A stretch of 13,925 bases of DNA from Acanthamoeba lenticulata (GCA_002179805.1 NAVB01002846.1:1-13925), one strand, 5' to 3'. Positions 1 through 8,271 are shown, counted from the stretch's first letter. Program-made: numbers and translations. Notes: generated by a model not told the origin, from the sequence alone.

Positions 1-2371
1 AAAAGAAAACAAAAAAGTGGGAAAGAAGGCGCGCGTGCCATGGCGGGCGAGGAGCCGTAGGTCTGGAAGTAGGTCTCCCACTTGGCGAAGAGGGCCTGCT
101 GCTTCTCCAAATAGTCGGGCGCAAAGTTTTCGGCGTTGGTCACCATGTCGCCCCACGGCATGAACCTGGAGCACAACGACAGCAGCAGCAACAACAAGTC
201 CACCGCGCGTGTGTGCGGTGAGCGCGTGTGCATGCGCATGTGTGTCGAAGGAGAGAAGAGGCGCAAACACGTGTACCGCGGCAGTGATGCTTGCGGCGCC
301 AGATGGGGAAGAAGCTGGCGTTGCAGCCGCGGCAGGCGCTTACGTCTTCGTCGCGCTCCCAGTGCTCCTGCCACTCGCTCTCGCTCACGCTCATCGTGCG
401 CCGCCGCGTCCCCGCCGTAGGGTCCGAGCCGCCCAGCAGCGTTCCGGTCTCGCTCACCGTCCTCCTGTTCACGCCCGCGCTCCCCTGACGGTCAGCCTCA
501 TCCCTCTTTGTCTTCGTTCATCGTCGGCTTCGGGCTGGACGACGGACCGAGGGCTCATGAGGGCCGACGTCGAGGACGAGCGCTCGTGGCCGTGGGCGCC
601 GGCAGCGCCAGCGTGATTGCGGAGGACGCCCGCCATGGCCCGATCGTCGGCGGCAAACGAGGTCAGCACGAGGTGGATGTCCCCGTTGGGCGCCAAATCA
701 AACGGACTACGCCCGGCCTGCACAAGCCCACCAGACATGATGAAGTCAGCGTGACATCAGCAGCAGAGGGAACCTCCCATAGATGATGAAGATGAAGACG
801 AACCTTGTTGGCAAAGTTGGCATCGGCGCCGCGCTCGAGGCAGAAGCAGATGTTTTCGAGGGCGCCCTTCCGGACCACCAGGGCGTGAAGCGGCGTGTTG
901 CCCTGGTCGTTGGCCGCATTGATGTCGGCCCCGCGAGCGAGCAACAGCCGCGCCACGTCTCGGAAGGCCGACGGGCCGGGGCCCAGCGCCGTGAGCTCGC
1001 CCTCGGCCGCGGCCGCCATCCGGAGCGCCGTCGCGCCGGCCTTGTTGCGCGCGTTCGGGTCGGCTCCGCACTCGAGCAGCACACGCACCGACTCGACTTG
1101 GCCTCGGGACGCTGCGTGTGGATCACGCTGACGTCAGCATCCTCTTACTGACGTCATGCTGATGTCAGCACGCTGAGATGGCGTACCGGCGAGGTGGAGG
1201 GCGGTGTGGCGGAAGGGCTCAAAGGCGGCGTCGACGGCGGCTCCAGCGGCGATGAGCGCCTGCGCAACGTGCGCGTAGCCCAGGCAGGCCGCCGCGTGCA
1301 GGGCCGTCAGCCCGTCGCGTCGGCAGTGGGTCTTCACGTTGGCCCCGCGCTCTACCAGCAGCTCCACCACCTGCGCGTGGCCTGGCGTGCGTACAGCAAC
1401 CACAACAACAAGGATGAGGAAGGTGACGATGGCTGCGCCGCTGTCCAACAACAAAACGATGATGGTGGCATGCAGCAACACGAGGAGACGAGTACCGCGG
1501 CCGGCGGCGAGGATGAGGCCCGGGTTGCCCGACGTGTTCTGCGACTCGATGGCTGCGCCGCTGTCCAGCTGAGCACGAGAGAGGACCTCAAGTGAGCTGG
1601 GAAGAAGATGGCAACTCATGATGTATGAATGAATTGGATGAGGAAGGGAAGACGTACGAGGAAGGTCACGACGTCGAGGTGGCCCATGGAGCAGGCGTGG
1701 TGAAGAGGAGTCATGCCGCTCTGCGACGTGCGGTGGTCTACTGGCACGCCCGCCTCGAGCAATACTCGAAGCGCCTCGAGACGACCCTTGTCGGCCGCGA
1801 TGTGGATGGGACCCGCGTGCTGTTTCCTTTCCTCCTTGCGTGGATCGGCTCCATATTGAAGAAGGAGCTTGATCTGCAAACGTTGTGGTTGAAATCGATA
1901 CGATTAGGAGAGATTAAATTATTGCACTACAAGAAAATGGGGAAAATGGGAGGGCAATACGAGATCGACGTCGCCTCGGGCGGCGGCAGAGAAGAGAGGT
2001 GGTACGCCTTGACAGCCACCGTTCTCGGGTGAGGCCCCCTTGGCCAGCAGGCTTTGAGCCGCGCGTGCATTGCCGCACAGCACAGCCGCGTAGAGGGGTG
2101 TGAGGCCGTGCTCCTCGTCCTCCAGGTAGAGAGCCTCCTCATTGCCGCTGCCGCCCATGGAAGAGGCAGATAGGTTCCCGAAATCGAGGCCAAGAGAGGG
2201 GGCGCCCCTGAGCGCCCGAGGGAGAAGGTCCTCGAGCGCCTCATGGTCGCTCTGCCACACCGCCGCGTGGAGCTGGCTACGCCAGCCCCCCTTCGTGCCA
2301 GTTGAAGAGGACGAGGCGGCCGCCGTCGTTTCGGCCGAGGCCACGGGTGGTGTGGCCAGAGCAGCTTCCAT
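1..2371 (-). CDS. Ankyrin-repeat protein with C-terminal FYVE zinc finger (multi-exon, 3' end beyond window)
   Basis: Predicted exons on the minus strand: 2371-1961, 1873-1658, 1568-1496, 1381-1187, 1111-804, 717-548 and 464-277. Phases agree across all six junctions, giving about 520 residues. The start is the ATG at 2371. A Ser/Thr/Ala-rich leader is followed by some eight or nine ankyrin repeats, visible as TPLHxA cores and LLxxGADxN turns (for example 'GNTPLHALVVRKGALENICF'). A Ser/Thr-rich linker then leads to the first half of a FYVE finger: W-E-R-D, CRGC, and RRKHHCR, the basic PI3P-binding motif. FYVE domains bind phosphatidylinositol 3-phosphate on endosomes, and ankyrin repeats mediate protein contacts, so an endosomal scaffold is likely (inference). 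The second half of the FYVE finger cannot be placed: the only nearby acceptor (AG at 167-166) is out of phase. Introns are 75-114 nt. Confidence 0.82.
39..275 (-). other. Coding-like open frame downstream of the FYVE exon
   Basis: A minus-strand frame is open from about 275 down to 39. Its later part (about 165-45) has strong third-position G/C and protein-like composition, including the stretches 'FMPWGDMVTN' and 'LFAKWETYF'. It probably belongs to the next exon of the ankyrin-FYVE gene, entered at the acceptor AG 167-166, but that junction needs two leftover bases while the FYVE exon leaves only one. A GC donor at 38-37 followed by a pyrimidine tract would end it. It could also be a separate short gene. 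The frame has no cysteines suited to completing the FYVE finger. Confidence 0.35.
1127..1167. promoter_or_regulatory. Cluster of three TGAYGTCA octamers inside an ankyrin-gene intron
   Basis: Intron 4 of the ankyrin gene (1112-1186) contains TGACGTCA at 1129-1136 (within the perfect 12-bp palindrome GCTGACGTCAGC, 1127-1138), TGACGTCA at 1149-1156 and TGATGTCA at 1160-1167. TGACGTCA is the CREB/ATF-type bZIP site. The same bases on the minus strand also contain CTGAC, the likely branch-point motif of this genome, so the cluster may reflect splicing rather than transcription. Confidence 0.4.
1427..1567. repeat. 21-bp direct repeat, exon 3 edge and intron 3 of the ankyrin gene
   Basis: Positions 1427-1447 and 1547-1567 are identical over 21 bases and lie exactly 120 bp apart. 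On the minus strand the second copy (1567-1547) is the first part of exon 3, coding for the ankyrin turn DSGAAI. The other copy lies inside the predicted intron 1495-1382. Outside the 21 bases the flanks differ. Confidence 0.8.
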
Positions 2372-2435
2372 GGTTTTGTGTGGAAATGAGCCGCAAGCAA
2401 ATTTTTTGTGTTTTATCTTTTCACTTTACAACACT

Positions 2436-2999
2436 TCAAGAGCAAATACACTTCTTGCCTTTCCTATGATCCTCGGTCGAACGCTTCCGTGGTTGGTCCT
2501 GAGGTGGTTGAGGTTTAGCTGGTGGTAGTTGCGTCTGCTCCTCTGTCCCTTCTTGCTCCTCCTGCTCGCCCCAGAGGGCGGACAAGTAACGGCTGAGCTC
2601 AGCGCAAGCCTCACCGGACATGTACTCTATGTAAGAATAGGCAGGATGTCGGATCGTGTTGTTCCACATCTCCACCTTGGCGTCAGTGAAGATACCCACT
2701 GGTCGCGGCAGAGTGGCTGTAATGATGACCACAGGCGGCGCCCAGGACACCTGAGGACTCAACATGGTCGAGCTCAATGAAATGGTCACCAAGCGGGGGA
2801 AAGGGGTCCCGGTGGTGCGTACGCAAAGGCCCAGCGCCTCAGTGGGTGGAACGGTTTCAACAAGGGCGAGCAGCCGCGCGACCTGCTCCTTGTCGCTTAT
2901 AGTCTTGGTCTGCGCCTGCCCAGTACCTACCTGACGGCTCAAAATCACCGCCTCCGCTTGCCCAGCATCACCAACCTGTGCCTCGCGTGTCTCCTCCAT
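2436..2999 (-). CDS. Small single-exon protein of unknown function
   Basis: An uninterrupted 187-codon frame starts at the ATG at 2999 and ends at 2436. I do not recognise the family. Residues about 30-150 look globular and mixed alpha/beta, with a hydrophobic strand-rich middle ('APPVVIITATLPRPVGIF'). The last 45 residues are low complexity, Glu/Gln/Pro-rich and then Lys/Arg-rich (RKRSTEDHRKGKK), and could act as a nuclear localisation signal (inference). It is transcribed away from the FKBP gene through a shared 262-nt upstream region, and its stop lies only 64 nt before the ankyrin gene's ATG on the same strand. No signal peptide is seen. An unseen intron near either end cannot be excluded. 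Confidence 0.55.
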   Translation of the reverse strand: MEETREAQVGDAGQAEAVILSRQVGTGQAQTKTISDKEQVARLLALVETVPPTEALGLCVRTTGTPFPRLVTISLSSTMLSPQVSWAPPVVIITATLPRPVGIFTDAKVEMWNNTIRHPAYSYIEYMSGEACAELSRYLSALWGEQEEQEGTEEQTQLPPAKPQPPQDQPRKRSTEDHRKGKKCICS

Positions 3000-3044
3000 C
3001 TTGTTATGCTTTACCGGTATCTTTCACTGCACTACTCATAAATG

Positions 3045-3082
3045 CCTTTTTCTGATTGGCCACCTTTTTCTGATTGGCCACC
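3045..3082. promoter_or_regulatory. Tandem 18-bp repeat carrying two inverted CCAAT boxes
   Basis: An 18-bp unit (core CTTTTTCTGATTGGCCAC) is present twice in perfect tandem within 3045-3082. It places ATTGG (CCAAT on the minus strand) at 3055-3059 and 3073-3077. This lies in the 262-nt region between the divergent genes starting at 2999 (minus) and 3262 (plus), where NF-Y type CCAAT boxes are common. The promoter role is inferred from position and motif. Confidence 0.55.
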
Positions 3083-3089
3083 TTGTTGG

Positions 3090-3115
3090 TAGCCGAATGG
3101 TTATGGTTCGAGTCC
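3090..3115 (+). pseudogene. tRNA-like fragment: A-box fused to B-box with the tRNA middle missing
   Basis: TAGCCGAATGG (3090-3100) fits the polymerase III A-box TRGYNNANNNG, and GGTTCGAGTCC (3105-3115) fits the B-box GGTTCGANTCC exactly. Only 4 nt separate them, where a tRNA gene has about 30-60. The D-arm side runs straight into the T-loop, so the anticodon arm is absent. The T-stem pairs at only about two positions and the acceptor ends do not pair well, so this is not a functional tRNA. It reads as a collapsed tRNA relic that kept its internal promoter boxes. Confidence 0.5.
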
Positions 3116-3245
3116 CACCCTTGTCAAAAAACTCAAAATTAAGAGAATGGTTATGGTTCGAGTCCCACCCTTGTCAAAAAACTCAAAATTAAGAGAATGG
3201 TTATGGTTCGAGTCCCACCCTTGTCAAAAAACTCAAAATTAAGAG
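3095..3245. repeat. Three tandem 50-bp repeats, each with a perfect B-box
   Basis: Three essentially identical 50-bp units begin at 3095, 3145 and 3195. The array ends at 3245, only 16 nt before the FKBP gene's ATG. Each unit holds GGTTCGAGTCC (3105-3115, 3155-3165, 3205-3215), followed by CCACCCTTGTC and an A-rich tail (CAAAAAACTCAAAATTAAGAG). Only the first unit is preceded by an A-box. No TTTT terminator follows on the plus strand within the array. The near-perfect identity points to recent duplication. The units could bind TFIIIC without being transcribed. Confidence 0.85.
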
Positions 3246-3261
3246 CTGCGAAACAATCAAG

Positions 3262-4723
3262 ATGGAGCATGAGCAATTGGTGACAGCCGACGGCAGTGTG
3301 CGTAAGACGATTATCAAAGCTGGCTCTGAACGAGGGCCTCGCAGGACCCCGCCGCAGGGTGCCGTCGTTTACGGTACGTTTGGCCACAAGTGCATTTTTG
3401 ACGCACGCCAATCAACTCTTAACCCCTTCTTTTCACCCGTGCAGTGGACTTTGTGGGCCGACTTGTCGGTGTAGCGGAGGAGGGCTCCGTATTTGACTCC
3501 ACACGCGAGCGTGGGCACTTCTTCTCCTTCACGCTCGGCCAAGGTGGTGCATCCTCCCCTCTCTGCTAAGGACTGCGCGCTGACCCTCTTCCTCTACAGA
3601 GCAGACGATTCCAGGGCTGGAGCTGGCCGTGGCGCAGATGACCGAAGGCGAGACGGCTCTCATCACCATCGCCCCTCAGCAAGTCGGTATCCGCCGTGCA
3701 TGATTGTCGTGTCTCTGCGGAAGTGGGTCGCTGACGACATTGCATGTTTTTTCTGTCCACTCGCAAGGCCTACGGACCGATGGGCAACGCGCAGGGCTTC
3801 CACGGCTGCGGCCGGCCGATTCCGCCCAACGTCACCCTCCAGTTTGAGCTGCAGCTGCTCGACTGGGACGAGCAGCCGAGCCGCCAGCTGAGCCGCGCGG
3901 AGGCGGTCAAGGCGGCGGAGCGGCTCAAGGCCGAGGGCAACGCCCTGTTCGCCAAGGAGGCACAGGAGGCCGGTATCGCCCGCGCCGCGTGCAAGTACCA
4001 GCGGGCCCTCGGCCTGCTCGACCGGGGCCGGGGCGACAACAACGCCGTGGGCCTGGCGGCGACGGCGCTACACGGCGACGAGGACGAAGACGAGGACGAT
4101 GACGACAAGCAGCGGCGCGAGGCCCTGCTCTCGGTCTGCGAGCTCAACCTGGCCGCGTGCCAGCTCAAGCAAGGGCAGTACGCCGAGGCGGCCGCGTGCT
4201 GTCGCCGCGTGTTGGCCCGCGAGCCCAACAGCGTCAAGGCGCGCTTCCGGCTAGGCCGGGCCTTGGCCGCTCGGGGCGAGCTCGAACAGGGCCAGGAGGA
4301 ACTCGTGCGCGCGCTCGCGCTGGCCCAGGACAGTCGCGAGGGCTCGGCAGCACTCGCCGCAGAAGTCAACCGCGAGCTGCGGCTCGTGAGGCAGCAGCTC
4401 CGGGCCTATGAACAGCGGCAACGGCAGCTCTACGGCCGCCTCTTCAATCCGGCCGCCGGAGGCGGTCTCTACTCGGACGAGGAGCTCGCCGCCGCGGCCA
4501 AGCCAGCCCGGCGCAAGTGCAACATCTGGTACATGTTGTTGTTGTTGTTGTTGTGGCAATTGCTGTTATTGTTGTGGTCGGTTGATGTCGTGGGATGCTC
4601 ACGACATACACACATCCCTGCAGCGGAGAGGAGGTAGACGAGGTGCAAATGGCCCGACACGTGATCAAAAAGCACAGCAGCGAGAGCAAGAGCCCAACAA
4701 CCAGCAATGTAGCGGAAGAATAG
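3262..4723 (+). CDS. FKBP-type peptidyl-prolyl cis-trans isomerase with TPR domain (Hsp90 co-chaperone type)
   Basis: Exons 3262-3373, 3445-3543 (or 3546), 3600-3682, 3768-4528 and 4624-4723 give 384 or 385 residues. The FKBP fold (about 1-135) shows YVDFVG, VFDSTRERG, FSFTLGQ, TIPGLELAVAQM, AYG and IPPNVTLQFEL. Pocket residues Tyr26, Phe36, Asp37, Arg42, Ile56, Tyr82 and Phe99 (FKBP12 numbering) are recognisable, but Trp59 is Leu, as in some FKBPs with weak activity. The TPR region shows the full carboxylate clamp that binds EEVD tails of Hsp90/Hsp70: Lys and Asn in KAEGN, Asn in LNLAAC, and Lys and Arg in VKARFRLGRA. An acidic loop (DEDEDEDDDD) separates TPR1 from TPR2. The tail after the clamp is charged and soluble. 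It probably acts as a cytosolic co-chaperone with FKBP52/FKBP62-like architecture but a single FKBP domain. Confidence 0.92.
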
Positions 4724-5103
4724 AGCCCAGTGGGAGACGTAATGGCCTGCATTCACACCCGTCGGGAGTGGGGTCAACCCAGTTTTCACAACCACAAGAG
4801 CAACAACGCACCCCGACCAATGGGGAGAAGGGCTGGTTTCCTATACGCCCGCTCGGGCCCGATGAATCCCGATGGCGCATGCATCCCACTAAAATCCCTG
4901 ATTGCAGCCTTGCGCGGATTGGTTGTTGCCTTTCACTTGTCGCGTTTGTCAGGAAGTAGCGCCAGCTCACCTCTCACCGGCTGAGTTGTCCAGCTCTATC
5001 TCGTTCTTCTTTCTGCCTCGGGTCGACCCCCAATTGCTGCTGTTGTTGTATTATTTGTGTGAAGTGGTGGTAGCGGTCAATTGAAGCCTTCAAGCGCGAG
5101 AGG
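4724..5103. promoter_or_regulatory. Intergenic region and probable promoter of paralogue A
   Basis: This 380-nt stretch follows the FKBP stop and precedes paralogue A's ATG. A forward CCAAT lies at 4817-4821 and an inverted one (ATTGG) at 4918-4922, about 285 and 185 nt before the ATG. A TTG-rich run lies near 5041-5060. I see no RNA gene and no convincing coding frame. Confidence 0.4.
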
Positions 5104-6619
5104 ATGAGCGAGTTTGTGGTCCAGCAACCCTTCTACTACCAGACGGCGACGATGATGCCATATCCCTCGTCGCTCTACGACCAGCAACGCGCGCTCGAGA
5201 TCCAACAGCTTCAACTGCATCAACAAGCCCTTCTTCAACTCCCACGACATCTTCAGCCCGAAGTTGATCAGTTTGGTCTGTGGGGGACGGCCTCCTTGTC
5301 GACAGCCGGTGGCTGGTGGGCCCAAGAGGCCGTGGCCACCTCCGCGACGCCGACGACCTCGACCATGCCCACGGCCAAGCGACGCAGGATTGAGCCACAA
5401 CAACAGCAGCCATACGGCAATGACAGCGGCCTCACTGGCGACAGCCAGCAGCAGCTCGCGGGGAGCATCAGCCTCCCGCTCCTTTATGTTCCTTTTCCGC
5501 AGATAGGCAACACCTATCCACCTCCGGCCGCAGCGGACGGCGAGCTAGACTTGGAGCGGGAACTCGATATGCTGCTTCATCACGGAGAAACGTCGTCGCC
5601 TGCGACGAGCACCTCCTACTTGCCTTCGTCTCCTTTCTTCAACTTGGGCTCGCCCAATTCTTCGTTTGCCGCCGGAGGACAACCTCCGGCCGACCTCTCA
5701 TCCTCGTCTTCATCTTCTACGCTTTCATCCTCCTCCTCCTCCTCCTCCTCGTGCTCTTCCCCGGTTTTATCGTCCTTTGCTTCGCTCCCGTCGTCGCCAA
5801 CCACCCTCTCGGTGTCCCTGCCGTCGACCTCGTCCCTCGCCGAGCCTTCCGTGTGTTCGGCGACACTTCAACAAACGGCAGCCGCGGAGATCCTGCCGGT
5901 CCAGGCCACGGTCACCCTCGCCCATAAGCCACGGGGCTCGCAAGGCACCTGGAGCGAACTCCGCGCGGACCAACGCATCCGGTACGCCGTTTTTCTATTT
6001 TGTTTTTTCAAAGTTATTTTAAAAATAACAAAAACATTTCAATTTAAGATCCTATTCTATTTTAAACGTTTGAAAAAGAACTATCTGGTCTTATCGAAAG
6101 TTGTTTGAAATGGCTCTCGTACAGAGTGACGAAGGGGCGCGGAAAGCGGCTTCGACTGGAAATCAAGAGTGACCGCCGCTTCGACTGGCCGGACGTGCGG
6201 CTGCAGCTGGTCGACGTCGCGGGCGAGGCGCCTCTGTCGCGAGTAGAGAGTGCTTGCATCGATTTCTTCGTCCGCAACGACCGCAGCACTATGCGGGTAC
6301 GACTTCGCTAAGTCGCTTTTTTGGAGCGCCCCGAAAAGACGGAGTGTGAGATTCTCATCTCTCATCTCTCTACGCACAGGATGATGAAGATGGCGGCTCG
6401 ACGGCGGTCATTGAGCTGCTGGTGTCTCGGGTGCGGGCCAAGCTGCAGTTCGAGGTCGTGGTGGACACTCGGCCCCGGTGTGGCGCGACGGAGGGGTGGG
6501 TCTGGCAAGGCCGTTGCGTACCTTTCACGACGCACAACAACGGGAAGGACCGCCCGCCGAGGAGAAAGAGAAGCGCGGCCGCTGTGGCGCCAACAACAGG
6601 TAGCGGTCAAGGACTTTGA
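5104..6619 (+). CDS. Paralogue A of an unrecognised array family: low-complexity N-terminus plus conserved bipartite domain
   Basis: Exons 5104-5981, 6125-6296 and 6380-6619 encode 429 residues. The N-terminus is Gln-rich, with a nuclear-localisation-like AKRRRIEP at 91-98 and the shared motif ELDLERELDMLL at 147-158. A Ser-rich linker (about 175-225) follows. The conserved domain spans about 268-407: AHKPRGSQGTW, QRIRVTKGRGKRLRLEI, a Trp-containing strand-rich part, a variable loop at the second intron, VSRVRAKLQFEV, and VPFTTHNNGKD. It ends in a basic tail, RPPRRKRS. Alternating hydrophobic residues suggest a beta-sandwich. A nuclear, possibly DNA-binding regulator is inferred from the layout, with no family match. 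Intron phases are 2 and then 0. The first intron (143 nt) is the family's longest and is unusually AT-rich. Confidence 0.85.
6013..6029. repeat. AT-rich inverted repeat in paralogue A intron 1
   Basis: GTTATTTT (6013-6020) and AAAATAAC (6022-6029) are exact reverse complements around one A, inside an AT-rich intron of an otherwise GC-rich gene. It may only reflect base composition. Confidence 0.35.
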
Positions 6620-6704
6620 CCCGTGACCCGTGGTCCATGGGCAGAAGTCGCTGTAAAAAAATGATAGGTTGTTGCCAAAAATAGGAGACAAACCCCTTCG
6701 CCCA

Positions 6705-6720
6705 CGGCCAAGCTTGGCCG
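6705..6720. promoter_or_regulatory. 16-bp perfect palindrome upstream of paralogue B
   Basis: CGGCCAAGCTTGGCCG reads identically on both strands. It lies about 115 nt before the chosen ATG of paralogue B and runs directly into two overlapping GCCGAAGC motifs (6717-6724 and 6723-6730). GCCGAAGC also occurs about 100 nt before paralogue D's ATG (10676-10683). A dimeric factor site is possible, but nothing beyond symmetry and position supports it. Confidence 0.4.
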
Positions 6721-6835
6721 AAGCCGAAGCGAATGTTTGGGTTCTCAACGAACACGGAGATTTATTCCATGGCTGCCAGCCAGGCCTTTTGAGGTTGTGC
6801 AAACGCCCAGACTGTTCAGTTTCAAGCTTTTGGAC

Positions 6836-8000
6836 ATGTGCGAACTGCTTCACATCCAGCCTGCCCTCACGAACTTCCACCACCACTCAAGCGACTACAA
6901 CCTTCTTCTTCATTACGCCCTGGACAGTAACAGCCCCAATGCACCGTTGTCTCCCGAGCAAACGAGTGCCAAAGTTTGGAGATGGAAACACGAGGCCATA
7001 GGCCTGGCCAAGCGCCCCCACCCTGAAGATCAAGAGCAAGTCCAGGAGGCTAACGAAGAGGCTACTGCCCCTCCTCTCACAAAGAAGCCGAACATTTTGA
7101 AGTGGACTGCGGCCAGCTTCGGGGAGCAACAACAGACCCCGGCACTGATCGAGTTCGACCTGGAGAGAGAGCTCGAGATGTTGCTCAACGAAGACTACAC
7201 GCCTCCAGCTCCATGCTCCTCTTCAACCTCTACTACTGGATCCTTCTTGAACACCGACAGCCTCTCCGTCTCCAACTCTGACTTCAACTTGCCTCTATCT
7301 CCTTTCCCGCTGCTCTCGTCCACAGTGGTCACCATGCCGATGTCCATCCCGCTCACTCTACCCAGCGACCCACCAACAACATCAAGCGAGCAGTCGTCAA
7401 CCCACAAACCATCTTCTACTTTGTCGGAAGAGTTTTCCGTGACAGCTGAGCTGTTGCACCGGCCGAGAGGATTTCAAGGTCGGTGGATGCCACTTGAGCA
7501 AGACCAGCGAATAAGGTCGGCTGCCCCGCTTTTGTAGCTCTTTCCTGCTTTCTTTTTGCTCATCCAGGTGGCTTCTTCTTCTTCGCCCACAGAGTAACCA
7601 AGGGGATGGGGAAACGGCTCAAGCTTCACGTTACTTGCTCTCACAGCCTCCGGTGGTCAGATCTGACGGTCAATCTTATTGATAGCACAGAATACGTGAC
7701 ACAGCCGAGTGATCACCTTGGTATCGCCGTATGCCACGATAAAGGCGTCATCACTGTACGACATTTCTTTCTACACCACCGTTCCGTGGCTTCTTGCTCA
7801 CATCGCTGCCGCAGCACCACCACGATGGCAGCTCAACCGCCGAGGTGGAACTTCTGGTATCCCGGCTAAGAGCCAAGCTACATTTCCAAGTCAACATCAG
7901 TTTGTCAGCAGAGGATGGCCAAGTCGTCTCCTGGTGCGGCAATACCGTCTGCTTCACCACCCACAACAACGGCAAAGACAGCCTTTCCCGTAGGAACTAA
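6836..8000 (+). CDS. Paralogue B of the array family
   Basis: Exons 6836-7515, 7593-7755 and 7815-8000 encode 342 residues from the first in-frame ATG (6836). The frame is open further upstream but offers no ATG between 6737 and 6836. The shared acidic motif EFDLERELEMLL is at 106-117 and a Ser/Thr/Pro-rich linker follows. The conserved domain starts near residue 202: LHRPRGFQGRW, QRIRVTKGMGKRLKL, VELLVSRLRAKLHFQV and VCFTTHNNGKD, ending almost at once in SLSRRN. Splice phases (2, 0) match paralogue A. The second intron is only 59 nt. The Trp, Gly and NNGKD anchors are all kept, so the domain looks intact. Function is unknown, and a regulator role is inferred only from layout. Confidence 0.84.
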
Positions 8001-8271
8001 ACCACCAGCCTGCTGCCTGTCCCACTCTTTTTCAGCTCGATATCCCCCTTCGGCTGTGCGGCCGGTCTGGCTTCTCCTTTTCCGTTTGTATTCTTAGCAT
8101 TGTTACATACCAACAATCTCAGGCGTTTCATGGGAAAACCATCTTTGGGTCAAAGACCGCAAGTGCATCCGAAAAGTTCAAATTAGGGATGGGAACGCGT
8201 CGGGGGGCCGGCCCTTCCCTGGGACTTTATGCTCACTGTATTCCTTTTCCCCTTTCCCCTTTCTTCTGCGC

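Noticed and set aside
209..616. Plus-strand open frames opposite the ankyrin-FYVE gene
   Set aside because: Arg/Ala/Ser-rich shadows with no domain. The minus strand carries phase-consistent ankyrin exons.
3090..3130. A functional tRNA gene
   Set aside because: Both internal promoter boxes are present, but they are 4 nt apart with no anticodon arm, and the T-stem and acceptor do not pair.
3095..3245. CRISPR-like array
   Set aside because: The three units are directly abutting with no unique spacers, and the genome is eukaryotic.
3770..4369. Long minus-strand open frame of 199 codons
   Set aside because: It is the antisense shadow of the FKBP TPR exon, with Ser/Ala/Arg-rich composition produced by GC-rich codons.
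4624..4650. EEVD motif in the last FKBP exon as an Hsp90-type docking tail
   Set aside because: The sequence GEEVDEVQ is internal. The TPR-binding EEVD must be at the extreme C-terminus, which here is NVAEE.
5690..5760. Serine-codon repeat in paralogue A as a microsatellite of special interest
   Set aside because: Ser-rich low-complexity linkers are common in such proteins, and copies B and D have similar stretches.
6737..6835. Upstream extension of paralogue B by 33 residues
   Set aside because: The extension would need a TTG start. The first ATG in frame is at 6836 and no acceptor-supported upstream exon was found.
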